Source of the DNA: Zoogloeaceae bacterium
GTDB taxonomy: Bacteria; Pseudomonadota; Gammaproteobacteria; Burkholderiales; Rhodocyclaceae
Reading direction: 5' to 3'
Assembly: GCA_024235675.1 (NCBI GenBank)
Contig: JACKLZ010000001.1
Span: forward strand, 744,001-808,000
Length of the DNA: 64,000 nucleotides
How positions within the stretch are numbered: position 1 is the first letter of the stretch; every line of letters begins with the position of its first letter. The notes beneath the pieces were generated by a model. It was not told where the DNA came from. It was given only the letters and a program-made list of their open reading frames with translations, and did no database searches. The translations under genes and the position numbers were made by a program. Shown one piece after another: positions 49,676 through 56,803 of the stretch.

Positions 49676-50179
49676 CTACCCCTGATACGCCCCCGCTGCA
49701 TACGTCAGCTCATAGCTATGGCTGTAGATCTCCAGAATGTTGCCGAACGGGTCTTCCATGTACACCATGCGGTAAGGCTTCTCGCCCGGAAAATACTCGC
49801 GCACCGGCATGCGCTGCTTGCCGCCGGCGGCCACCACTTTGGCGGCCAGGCCTTCCACGTCCGGGTCCTGCACGCAGAAGTGGAACACCCCGCTCTTCCA
49901 GTATTCGAAGTTGTTCTCCGGCTTCTGCGCATTGCGGAATTCAAAGATCTCCACGCCAATACGATCGCCCGTCGACAGATGCGCAATGCGGAACGAACCC
50001 CAATCGGCGCCGAACACATCGGTGCACATCACCCCAATGGCCGAATCGTCTTCGGTGATCGTCGTCGGCGGCATGATCAGATACCAGCCCATCACCTCGG
50101 TGTAGAACTTCACCGCCGCATCGAGATCGGTCACCGACAGGCCAATGTGAGAAAAACTGCGCGGGTAGGTTTGCGACAT
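49676..50179 (-). CDS. VOC family (glyoxalase-like) protein
   Basis: 167 residues from the ATG at 50179. SFSHIGLSVTDLDAAVKFYTEVMGW, VFHFCVQDPDVEGL and YMEDPFGNILEIYSHSYE show both halves with conserved metal ligands. Divergent from the LysR-type gene at 50275 with 95 nt between, so probably its target. Related proteins are annotated lactoylglutathione lyase or bleomycin resistance; the reaction is not known here. Confidence 0.88.
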   Translation of the reverse strand: MSQTYPRSFSHIGLSVTDLDAAVKFYTEVMGWYLIMPPTTITEDDSAIGVMCTDVFGADWGSFRIAHLSTGDRIGVEIFEFRNAQKPENNFEYWKSGVFHFCVQDPDVEGLAAKVVAAGGKQRMPVREYFPGEKPYRMVYMEDPFGNILEIYSHSYELTYAAGAYQG

Positions 50180-50225
50180 GACGCACCTCAATCAATTGAA
50201 CAGGTGGCCAGTCTAGGCTTGCAAC

Positions 50226-50243
50226 GTCATAATCAACAATGAC
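50226..50243. promoter_or_regulatory. LysR-type operator between the glyoxalase-like and LysR genes
   Basis: Inverted repeat GTCAT-N8-ATGAC in the divergent intergenic region, extended by TTGC/GCAA flanks; position and symmetry fit a site for the LysR protein encoded at 50275. Confidence 0.5.
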
Positions 50244-50274
50244 GCAAACCTGATCACCTCAATAACACTTGCTT

Positions 50275-51141
50275 ATGCTAAATCCGCAGTGGCTCCGCAC
50301 CTTCCGCACCCTCGCCGAGGTGGGCAACTTCACCCGCACGGCCGAGCAGCTCGACCTCACCCAGGCCGCCGTCAGCCAGCATGTGCAGCGGCTCGAAACG
50401 CAGCTCGGCCCGCTGCTCATCCGCCGCCCGCGTCAGATCGAACTCACCCCCGCCGGCCGCGCCCTGCTCGACTACTGCGCCGAGGTCGCCGCCGCCGACC
50501 TGCGCCTGCAGCAAAGCCTCAATGACGACGACGCCACCCAGGGCGAGATCAGCCTCATCACCCCCGGCAGCATCGGCCTCGCCCTCTACCCCCGCCTGCT
50601 CGAGCTGCAACAACAGCACCCCGGCCTGAGCATCCGCCACCGATTCGCCCCCGATCAGGACGTGCTCCCCGCCGTGCTCGACAACCAGTTCGAACTCGGC
50701 CTCGTCACCCTCCGCCCCGACGACCCGCGCCTCGCCGTCAGCCGCTTCGCCGAAGAACCACTCGAACTCATCGCCCCCGCCGGCGCACCCGCCAGCACCT
50801 GGGCCGAGCTCGACGCCCTCGGCTTCATCAACCACCCCGACGGCCACGCCATGGCCAACCGCCTGCTCACCCGCCGCTACCCCGGCGCCCCCGGAATCCG
50901 CAGCCTGCGCAGCACCGGCTTCACCAACCAGATCGCCCTCATCCTAGAACCCGTCGCCCGCGGCCTCGGCTTCACCGTGCTCCCCCGCTACGCCCGACAA
51001 GCCTTCGCACGGCAGGATGCGATTCAGGTGGTGGAGGGAGAGCCGGCGGTGATGGATACCTTGTGGTTGATCCATCGGGCGGAATGGGGGGTGTCGGCGC
51101 GGGGGCGATGGGTGGTGGAGGTGTTGCGGGGTGGGATTTGA
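50275..51141 (+). CDS. LysR family transcriptional regulator
   Basis: 288 residues from the ATG at 50275. N-terminal HTH with NFTRTAEQLDLTQAAVSQHVQRLE, then a periplasmic-binding-like effector domain. Likely controls the divergent glyoxalase-like gene. Codon third positions change abruptly from C to G near 51005, covering the last 45 codons (see findings). An in-frame TTG at 50269 is a less likely start. Confidence 0.92.
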   Translation: MLNPQWLRTFRTLAEVGNFTRTAEQLDLTQAAVSQHVQRLETQLGPLLIRRPRQIELTPAGRALLDYCAEVAAADLRLQQSLNDDDATQGEISLITPGSIGLALYPRLLELQQQHPGLSIRHRFAPDQDVLPAVLDNQFELGLVTLRPDDPRLAVSRFAEEPLELIAPAGAPASTWAELDALGFINHPDGHAMANRLLTRRYPGAPGIRSLRSTGFTNQIALILEPVARGLGFTVLPRYARQAFARQDAIQVVEGEPAVMDTLWLIHRAEWGVSARGRWVVEVLRGGI

Positions 51142-51341
51142 TGGGCTCTGCTACAGGAGTCCGTCTCATTCGAACCAGATACCCATCTACGGTATGCTTA
51201 AGCAGTATCCGACAACCATATCCCAACGCGCCATACGGCACAGAATGCGGGCGCTTCACGCACGCTGCGATGGCGAAAACACCGGAATTATCCGGAAAAT
51301 TTTTCTTGACAACTCGACGTTAGATCAAACAAGGAGACCCC
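51142..51341. other. Non-coding left edge of the AT-rich island
   Basis: 200 nt of falling GC content between the LysR gene and the DUF3010-like gene. Holds a short palindrome CCGGA-ATTA-TCCGG (51284-51298 region) followed by AAAATTTTT and a TTGACA at 51306-51311 without a -10 at normal spacing. No integrase or attachment repeat was seen. Confidence 0.5.
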
Positions 51342-51803
51342 ATGAAGGTGCTTGGAATCCGAACCGCCCCAAAGCAATTGAGATTTGCGTTGTTGGAAAT
51401 TGACGGGGACAACATCGATTTCATAAACAAGTCCACTGAAAACCTGATCAAGGTGCCCGCTGGTGTAAAAGAGGTTGAAGACATTCTTCACTGGCAGAAA
51501 TCCGAGATAGACAGAATACTGAGGCAAAACCCCGACATCAATTTAATTGCAGTCAAAACAAGTGAATATGCACGAAGTGACACCAAATCGACTCGCTTGG
51601 CTTCGTATCTTGACGCCGCTGTCTTATTGGCTTCAAAAGATGCAAACATTCCAGTATGTACACGCATTTACAGCCAAATCGGCGCCAAAAGAGCAAACGT
51701 CAAGGAGCATGCTGAATCCAAGGTCGGAGCCACAGATAAATATTGGAACGAACAAATTGCCGACGCGATCATAGTGGCCTGGGCCCTCAGAGGAGGAGCA
51801 TAG
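51342..51803 (+). CDS. RNase H/RuvC-like fold protein (DUF3010-like), first gene of a kinase pair
   Basis: 153 residues. The plan of an N-terminal strand (MKVLGIR), a middle helix-rich part with KTSEYARSDTKSTRLASYLDAAVLL, and a C-terminal DAIIVAWAL resembles RuvC/DUF3010 RNase H-like proteins. The first-strand catalytic Asp of RuvC is Arg7 here, while D141 of the last motif is kept, so nuclease activity is doubtful. AAGGAG precedes the ATG. The gene is visibly AT-rich (24 of 60 G+C at 51541-51600). Its TAG overlaps the kinase GTG by one base. Function unknown. Confidence 0.7.
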   Translation: MKVLGIRTAPKQLRFALLEIDGDNIDFINKSTENLIKVPAGVKEVEDILHWQKSEIDRILRQNPDINLIAVKTSEYARSDTKSTRLASYLDAAVLLASKDANIPVCTRIYSQIGAKRANVKEHAESKVGATDKYWNEQIADAIIVAWALRGGA

Positions 51804-52873
51804 TGTCAACACCGAAATTCAATGCAGGAGACCGGTTGTACAAGTACCAGTTACAGCGTCACATTGGCGGGGGAAATTTCGGAGAAGTTTGGCTCGCGCA
51901 TGATCTCACCTTGGCTAGGGATGTTGCCATAAAGATTCTCGACGAAAGCATGGCCTCTGTTGCAGAGCACCTGAACGAGGCAAAAGTCGGGAATAGACTT
52001 GACCACGCGAATGTTATCCACGTTCACTACGCTGACGTTGTCGCAACTCCACCCGGAGATGTTGTTGCGATTGCTATGGATTATCACCCAAATGGATCTG
52101 TGACTACACAGTTAAATCCATCAAACTTTCTGCCGATGACGGAAGCGATCCGAATTACAATCGACATCCTCCGGGGGCTGGAATACCTCCATGAATCAGC
52201 GCTTTTCCACAACGATATCAAGCCTTCGAACATTCTTATTGGGCCACGAGGCGAAGGAATCCTTACCGATTATGGAATTTCTTGTGCTTCACCAGGTTTA
52301 CGGCCAACGAAGGCACCAGATGCATACATCCTCCACAGGGCTCCAGAAACCACGGCAAGTGGCAATATCACTCTATCGACGGACATATATCAAGTAGGCT
52401 TAACACTATTCAGATTATTGAACGGCGTTGGAACCATTCGCGATTTACGTAACGGTGTTGGAAGTACTCTATTCGAAGAACTAAAGGCGAAGGGTAAAGT
52501 TCCAAGAACGCAGGACTATTTGCCTTTCATCCCTCCATCCGTCGCTAGAATCATCGCCAGAGCCACCAAAGCTGACCCAGATGACCGGTTTCAATCGGCA
52601 CTAGAGATGAGGCGAGCACTCGAAGCAATTTCCTTATGCGGATATTGGACTACTGATGCTACAGGAGAATATCTTGGCGTTTCAGGCAATCAAACGTTCC
52701 GTTTCTCTCAGGAAAAGACTGTTCATGGGTACAAGTTCAATGCTTTTCGTACCCGATTGGACAGCGGAAGTGAAACTCGCGTGGCCAAGATGTCTGGTTC
52801 GAAACTCAATACTGAAGAACTTAAAAAATACAGAAGAGCGTTCATGCTATCGGTAGTAAATGGTGGATTGTGA
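51803..52873 (+). CDS. Ser/Thr protein kinase, second gene of the AT-rich pair
   Basis: 356 residues from a GTG at 51803 (AGGAGG upstream; TAGTG overlap with the preceding gene). Complete Hanks-type kinase: P-loop GGGNFGEV (22-29), K44, HND (136-138) with catalytic D138 and K140/N143, DYG at 156-158, APE at 180-182 and D194. It is of the non-RD type (Asn replaces the Arg before D138). Residues 280-356 form an unrecognised C-terminal part. No membrane segment, PASTA or Stp partner nearby. AT-rich (24 of 60 G+C at 52381-52440). Confidence 0.88.
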   Translation: MSTPKFNAGDRLYKYQLQRHIGGGNFGEVWLAHDLTLARDVAIKILDESMASVAEHLNEAKVGNRLDHANVIHVHYADVVATPPGDVVAIAMDYHPNGSVTTQLNPSNFLPMTEAIRITIDILRGLEYLHESALFHNDIKPSNILIGPRGEGILTDYGISCASPGLRPTKAPDAYILHRAPETTASGNITLSTDIYQVGLTLFRLLNGVGTIRDLRNGVGSTLFEELKAKGKVPRTQDYLPFIPPSVARIIARATKADPDDRFQSALEMRRALEAISLCGYWTTDATGEYLGVSGNQTFRFSQEKTVHGYKFNAFRTRLDSGSETRVAKMSGSKLNTEELKKYRRAFMLSVVNGGL

Positions 52874-52952
52874 TCCCACAAGAAACGGCAATACCCCCAT
52901 TTTACGACCATGAGGGTCCGGTCTTGAAATCCAACATTTCACCTCCTGCCCC

Positions 52953-53351
52953 TCACCGCCCCACCGCCATCAACTCCTTCAAAATCCCGCACGCCTCCAC
53001 CGCCCGCTGTTTACCGCAGCGGGCGCGTAGCGCCATCAATTGCGCCTCCAGCGCTTGCATGGCCGCGATGCGCTCGCGCACGGTGTCGAGCTGGGCGTCG
53101 ATGAGGGCGTTCACGTCGCCGCAGTCGGCATCGGGGTGATCGGCCACGTCGATGAGGTGGCGGATTTCGGCCAGGGGCATGTCGAGGGCGCGGCAGTGGC
53201 GGATGAAGGCGAGGCGTTCGGCGTGTTGGGGGCCGAACAGGCGGTAGCCGTTGGGTGCGCGGGTGGCTACGGGGAGCAGGCCTTCTTTTTCGTAGTAGCG
53301 GATGGTGTCTACATCCACGCCGCAGGCGCGGGCGAGTTCGCCGATTTGCAT
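52953..53351 (-). CDS. cadR: MerR family regulator, CadR/PbrR-like
   Basis: 132 residues from the ATG at 53351. N-terminal MerR HTH (MQIGELARACGVDVDTIRYYEKEGLLP), dimerisation helix, and Cys77, Cys112 and Cys121, which fit the metal-binding cysteines of CadR-type sensors (77, 112, 119 in P. putida CadR). Divergent from a CDF transporter and separated by a MerR-type operator. Predicted Cd/Pb/Zn sensor; the metal cannot be read with certainty. The last codons switch to G/T endings. Confidence 0.85.
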   Translation of the reverse strand: MQIGELARACGVDVDTIRYYEKEGLLPVATRAPNGYRLFGPQHAERLAFIRHCRALDMPLAEIRHLIDVADHPDADCGDVNALIDAQLDTVRERIAAMQALEAQLMALRARCGKQRAVEACGILKELMAVGR

Positions 53352-53382
53352 GGTGTGCTCCAGATGGCTTCCAATGAGGCAG

Positions 53383-53413
53383 TTGACCCTGGAGTGGCTC
53401 CAGGGTTTCAAAT
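53383..53413 (+). promoter_or_regulatory. MerR-type operator-promoter of the CDF transporter gene
   Basis: -35 TTGACC (53383-53388), long 19-nt spacer, -10 TCAAAT (53408-53413), with the perfect dyad ACCCTGGAG-TGG-CTCCAGGGT lying in the spacer. Over-long spacers with a dyad are typical of MerR-activated promoters, and the sequence is close to known CadR sites. Confidence 0.85.
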
Positions 53414-53442
53414 GGTGCCATTGATTTGAAGGAATGGGTGCC

Positions 53443-54084
53443 ATGTCAGCTTGTTGCAATGGCGGCTGCAGTGCCAGCGCGCCGCAGGTGAGCCCCCGCT
53501 ACCGGCGGGCCTTGTGGATTGCGCTGGTGATCAATGCCTTGATGTTTGTGGTCGAGATTGTCGGCGGCATGCGCTCGGGCTCGGTGTCGCTGCTGGCCGA
53601 TGCGGTGGACTTTGCCGGCGATGCGGCCAACTACGGGCTGTCGCTGGCGGTGCTGTCGATGGGCTTGCTGTGGCGGGCGCGGGCGGCGTTGGTGAAGGGG
53701 CTGACCATGGGCGCCTACGGGCTGTTCGTGCTAGGCAAGACGCTGTGGGCGGCAATGGCGGGCGTGCCGCCCGAGGCGATCACCATGGGGGTGATCGGGC
53801 TGGTGGCGCTGGCGGCGAACGTGTCGGTAGCCTTCATGCTCTACGCCTACCGCGATGGTGACGCAAACATGCGCTCGGTGTGGCTGTGCAGCCGGAATGA
53901 CGCCATTGTGAACGTGGCGATCGTGCTGGCGGCGGTGGGTGTGTTTGGCACCGGTTCGGCCTGGCCCGATCTGCTGGTGGCGGCGATTGTGGCTGGCCTG
54001 GCGCTGACCGCGGCGGTGAGCGTAGTGCGCCAGGCGCGCGGCGAGATCGACAGCGAGCTACTTGCGGCGCGCACGGTGGCCTGA
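53443..54084 (+). CDS. Short cation diffusion facilitator (CDF) family transporter
   Basis: 213 residues, membrane part only (about six hydrophobic segments) without the usual C-terminal cytoplasmic domain. The N-terminus is Cys-rich (MSACCNGGCS). The metal site of TM2 reads D56-F-A-G-D60 instead of the HxxxD of zinc exporters, and the TM5 equivalent reads NDAIVN. Controlled by the divergent CadR-like regulator; predicted inner-membrane heavy-metal exporter. Confidence 0.85.
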   Translation: MSACCNGGCSASAPQVSPRYRRALWIALVINALMFVVEIVGGMRSGSVSLLADAVDFAGDAANYGLSLAVLSMGLLWRARAALVKGLTMGAYGLFVLGKTLWAAMAGVPPEAITMGVIGLVALAANVSVAFMLYAYRDGDANMRSVWLCSRNDAIVNVAIVLAAVGVFGTGSAWPDLLVAAIVAGLALTAAVSVVRQARGEIDSELLAARTVA

Positions 54085-54149
54085 ACAGGGGTAAGGTCGG
54101 CCGCATGGGGCGGCGCGGCGCCGCCTAACCGAGACACAGGAGAGCGGGC

Positions 54150-54881
54150 ATGACAGCGACCAACAAGCCGATTGCACTGGTAGTGGGCGCGGGCAACCAC
54201 CTTGGCGCGGCCATTGCGCAGCGCTTTGCGCGCGAGGGCTATCACATAGTGGCCACCCGTCGCCGCGGCGACCTCACCGCGCTGGTGCAGGCGGTGGAGG
54301 CGCTGGGCGCGAGCGCCACGGCGATCCATTCCGACGCGCGCGACGAGCAGCAGGTGATCGACCTCGTCGCGCAGGTGGAGACCACGCTCGGCCCCATCGC
54401 GGTGACGGTGTTCAACGTGGGCGGCAATGTGCGCCATGGCATTGTCGACACCACCGCGCAGGTGTACCGCAAGGTGTGGGAGATGTGCGCCTTCGCCGGT
54501 TTTCTGGTCGGGCGCGAGGTAGCCAAACGGATGCTGGCGCGTCAGGCGGGCACGATTCTGTTCACCGGCGCCTCGGCCAGCCTGCGCGGCGGCAACGGCT
54601 TTGCGGCCTTTGCCGGTGGCAAGCATGCGCTGCGGGCGCTGGCACAGAGCATGGCGCGCGAGCTGGGGCCGCAGGGCATCCATGTGGCGCATGTGGTGGT
54701 CGACGGCCTGATCGAGAACGAAAACACGGCCCGGCTGATGCCGGAGCTGTACGCCAGCAAGGGGCCGGACGGCATCATCCGGCCGGACGATCTGGCCGAG
54801 GTCTACTGGCAGCTGCATCACCAGCCACGCACGGCGTGGACTTTCGAGCTCGATGTGCGCCCGGGTGTGGAGCCCTGGTAG
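54150..54881 (+). CDS. SDR family protein lacking the catalytic Tyr
   Basis: 243 residues, classical SDR fold: nucleotide-binding VVGAGNHLGAAIA, NVGGN in the position of NAG, Ser in GASAS (142/144). The active-site YxxxK reads F154-A-G-G-K158, so the Tyr is replaced by Phe. AGGAG precedes the ATG. Either an altered enzyme or a non-catalytic NAD(P) binder. Substrate unknown. Confidence 0.85.
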   Translation: MTATNKPIALVVGAGNHLGAAIAQRFAREGYHIVATRRRGDLTALVQAVEALGASATAIHSDARDEQQVIDLVAQVETTLGPIAVTVFNVGGNVRHGIVDTTAQVYRKVWEMCAFAGFLVGREVAKRMLARQAGTILFTGASASLRGGNGFAAFAGGKHALRALAQSMARELGPQGIHVAHVVVDGLIENENTARLMPELYASKGPDGIIRPDDLAEVYWQLHHQPRTAWTFELDVRPGVEPW

Positions 54882-54956
54882 GACACTGCGCCAGGTCAAC
54901 GCATCACCCGGCCCCGCCCCTAGAATCGGTCCAATGCCCCAACACAATCCAAGACC

Positions 54957-55394
54957 ATGAAAACGCTCAAACTCCGCAGCTGGCAGTGGATCGTCCTTGC
55001 CCTTGTGGTGGCCTGGGCGACGGACTGGTTCATCCAGCGCCCCGACAGTCAGGCGCGCGCACTGAATGCGGCCATCGCCGCCGAGGGCAGCGCCGAACTC
55101 AAGGCCTACCCCTACCCTTTCCGCGTGCTACGGGTCGAAGACGGCAAGGCGGTGATGGGCACACCGCGCAGCCGCGATGTGTCGGTGACCCGCATCATCA
55201 GGATCCTCTACCCCGACATCAACGTGCTCGACACCAATGACGCGGCCTTCATCGCCGCACAAAAGGAACTGGCGGGCCTGCAGTTCGAGGCGCGCGACAT
55301 CGTGATGAAGCAGCCGGGCGTCAAGACCGTGGTGTGGGAGATCGACCGCCACTGGCTGGGTGCGCGTGGGGTCGACGTGCCGGCGAATCCATAG
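54957..55394 (+). CDS. Hypothetical protein with N-terminal signal anchor
   Basis: 145 residues. A hydrophobic stretch at about 9-22 after a basic start suggests a membrane anchor or signal peptide, followed by a periplasmic-type domain (about 30-140). No recognised motif. It stands alone downstream of the SDR gene (75 nt). Confidence 0.65.
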   Translation: MKTLKLRSWQWIVLALVVAWATDWFIQRPDSQARALNAAIAAEGSAELKAYPYPFRVLRVEDGKAVMGTPRSRDVSVTRIIRILYPDINVLDTNDAAFIAAQKELAGLQFEARDIVMKQPGVKTVVWEIDRHWLGARGVDVPANP

Positions 55395-55468
55395 GGCGGC
55401 GCGGCGCAGCGCATCCGCCATGCTCGCAACTGCACCGGCGGCGGCGAGGTGCGGGTTGCGCCTGCGGG

Positions 55469-55672
55469 CTATTTGGCCTGCTTCATTTTTGCCGCAATCG
55501 ATTCGGCGGTGGCGTCCGACATACCGCTGACTTGCGCGAAATGGCCCTCCAGCGGGCAATCCTGCCCCGGCGGGCAGCCGTGTTCGCAGGCACATTCGCC
55601 CTGCGTTTCGTCCAGCAAGACCATTTCCCGCACTTTCTCGCAGCGGCCGATGGGTGAATCAATTCCGCTCAT
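55469..55672 (-). CDS. Small Cys-rich hypothetical protein
   Basis: 67 residues with five Cys (11, 27, 29, 33, 39); the cluster CACEHGCPPGQDC could bind a metal. AGGAG lies 7 nt before the ATG at 55672, which supports a real gene. No known family was recognised. Confidence 0.65.
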   Translation of the reverse strand: MSGIDSPIGRCEKVREMVLLDETQGECACEHGCPPGQDCPLEGHFAQVSGMSDATAESIAAKMKQAK

Positions 55673-55834
55673 GGCAGTCTCCTTCCGGGAGCGCCGTCGT
55701 GGACTGCGCCCCTTTCAATAAATCGCTTTCTTCACTTTCGTTTTAGCGTCGAATGCGCGGGCTCGCTGGCCTATCTGGTGGTGACGCGTGCATAAGCGAC
55801 ATAATGTCGCTGTCGCTCACTCCCCCGTCTCGCC

Positions 55835-56791
55835 ATGACCTCGTTGCGCACCCTCTACCCCGCCATCGAACCTTATGCCACCGGCCGCCTCGACGTGGGC
55901 GATGGCCACAGCATTTACTACGAGCGCGTGGGCACACCGGGCGCAAAACCGGCGGTGTTTCTGCACGGCGGGCCGGGCGGCGGCATTTCGGCGGACCATC
56001 GACGTGTGTTTGACCCGGCGCGCTACGACGTGCTGCTGTTTGATCAGCGCGGCTGCGGGCAGTCCACGCCGCACGCCTGCCTTGAGGCGAACACGACCTG
56101 GCATCTGGTGGCGGACATCGAGCGGCTGCGCGAATTGGCGGGGTTTGAAAAGTGGCTGGTGTTCGGCGGTTCGTGGGGGTCGACGCTGGCGTTGGCGTAT
56201 GCCGAAACGCATCCGGACCGGGTGAGCGAGCTGGTCTTGCGCGGGGTTTATACCGTAACCCAGGCGGAGCTGGACTGGTATTACCAGTTCGGCGTGTCGG
56301 AGATGTATCCGGACAAATGGGAGGCGTTTGTCGCGCCGATTCCCGAATCCGAGCGCGGCGACCTGATGGCGGCCTATCACAAGCGACTGACGGGCGGCGA
56401 CCCGGCAGCGCAGATCGAGGCGGCGCGGGCCTGGAGCACTTGGGAAGGCAGCACGATCAAGTTGCTGCCGGATGCGGACTTTGCGGCCGGCTTTGGCGAA
56501 GACCACTTTGCGCTGGCCTTTGCGCGCATCGAAAACCACTACTTCACCCACGGCGCGTGGCTGGACGACGGCCAGTTGCTGCGCGACGCATACAAATTGC
56601 AGGGCATCCGCGGCACCATCGTGCACGGCCGTTACGATATGCCCTGCCCGCTACGCACCGCCTGGGCGCTGCACCAGGCATGGCCGGAGGCGGACTTTCA
56701 CCTCATCGAAGGCGCCGGGCATGCCTATTCGGAGCCCGGCATTCTGGACCAGCTCATTCGGGCGACCGACCGCTATGCGCGCCTGAGCTGA
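55835..56791 (+). CDS. pip: Prolyl aminopeptidase (proline iminopeptidase)
   Basis: 318 residues, alpha/beta hydrolase of family S33. HGGPGGG oxyanion motif, DQRGCGQS, nucleophile GGSWGSTLAL, GRYDMPCP acid region and catalytic His in EGAGHA. Releases N-terminal proline from peptides in the cytoplasm. It is convergent with the diguanylate cyclase gene after 12 nt. Confidence 0.95.
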   Translation: MTSLRTLYPAIEPYATGRLDVGDGHSIYYERVGTPGAKPAVFLHGGPGGGISADHRRVFDPARYDVLLFDQRGCGQSTPHACLEANTTWHLVADIERLRELAGFEKWLVFGGSWGSTLALAYAETHPDRVSELVLRGVYTVTQAELDWYYQFGVSEMYPDKWEAFVAPIPESERGDLMAAYHKRLTGGDPAAQIEAARAWSTWEGSTIKLLPDADFAAGFGEDHFALAFARIENHYFTHGAWLDDGQLLRDAYKLQGIRGTIVHGRYDMPCPLRTAWALHQAWPEADFHLIEGAGHAYSEPGILDQLIRATDRYARLS

Positions 56792-56803
56792 AGGCGCAGC
56801 GCG

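Noticed and set aside
51306..51335. TTGACA promoter of the DUF3010-like/kinase pair
   Set aside because: A perfect -35 hexamer, but no acceptable -10 at 15-19 nt; not listed as a promoter.
51150..52670. Ten-base repeat GCTACAGGAG near 51150 and 52657 as attachment sites
   Set aside because: One copy lies inside the kinase gene and the match is too short to separate from chance.
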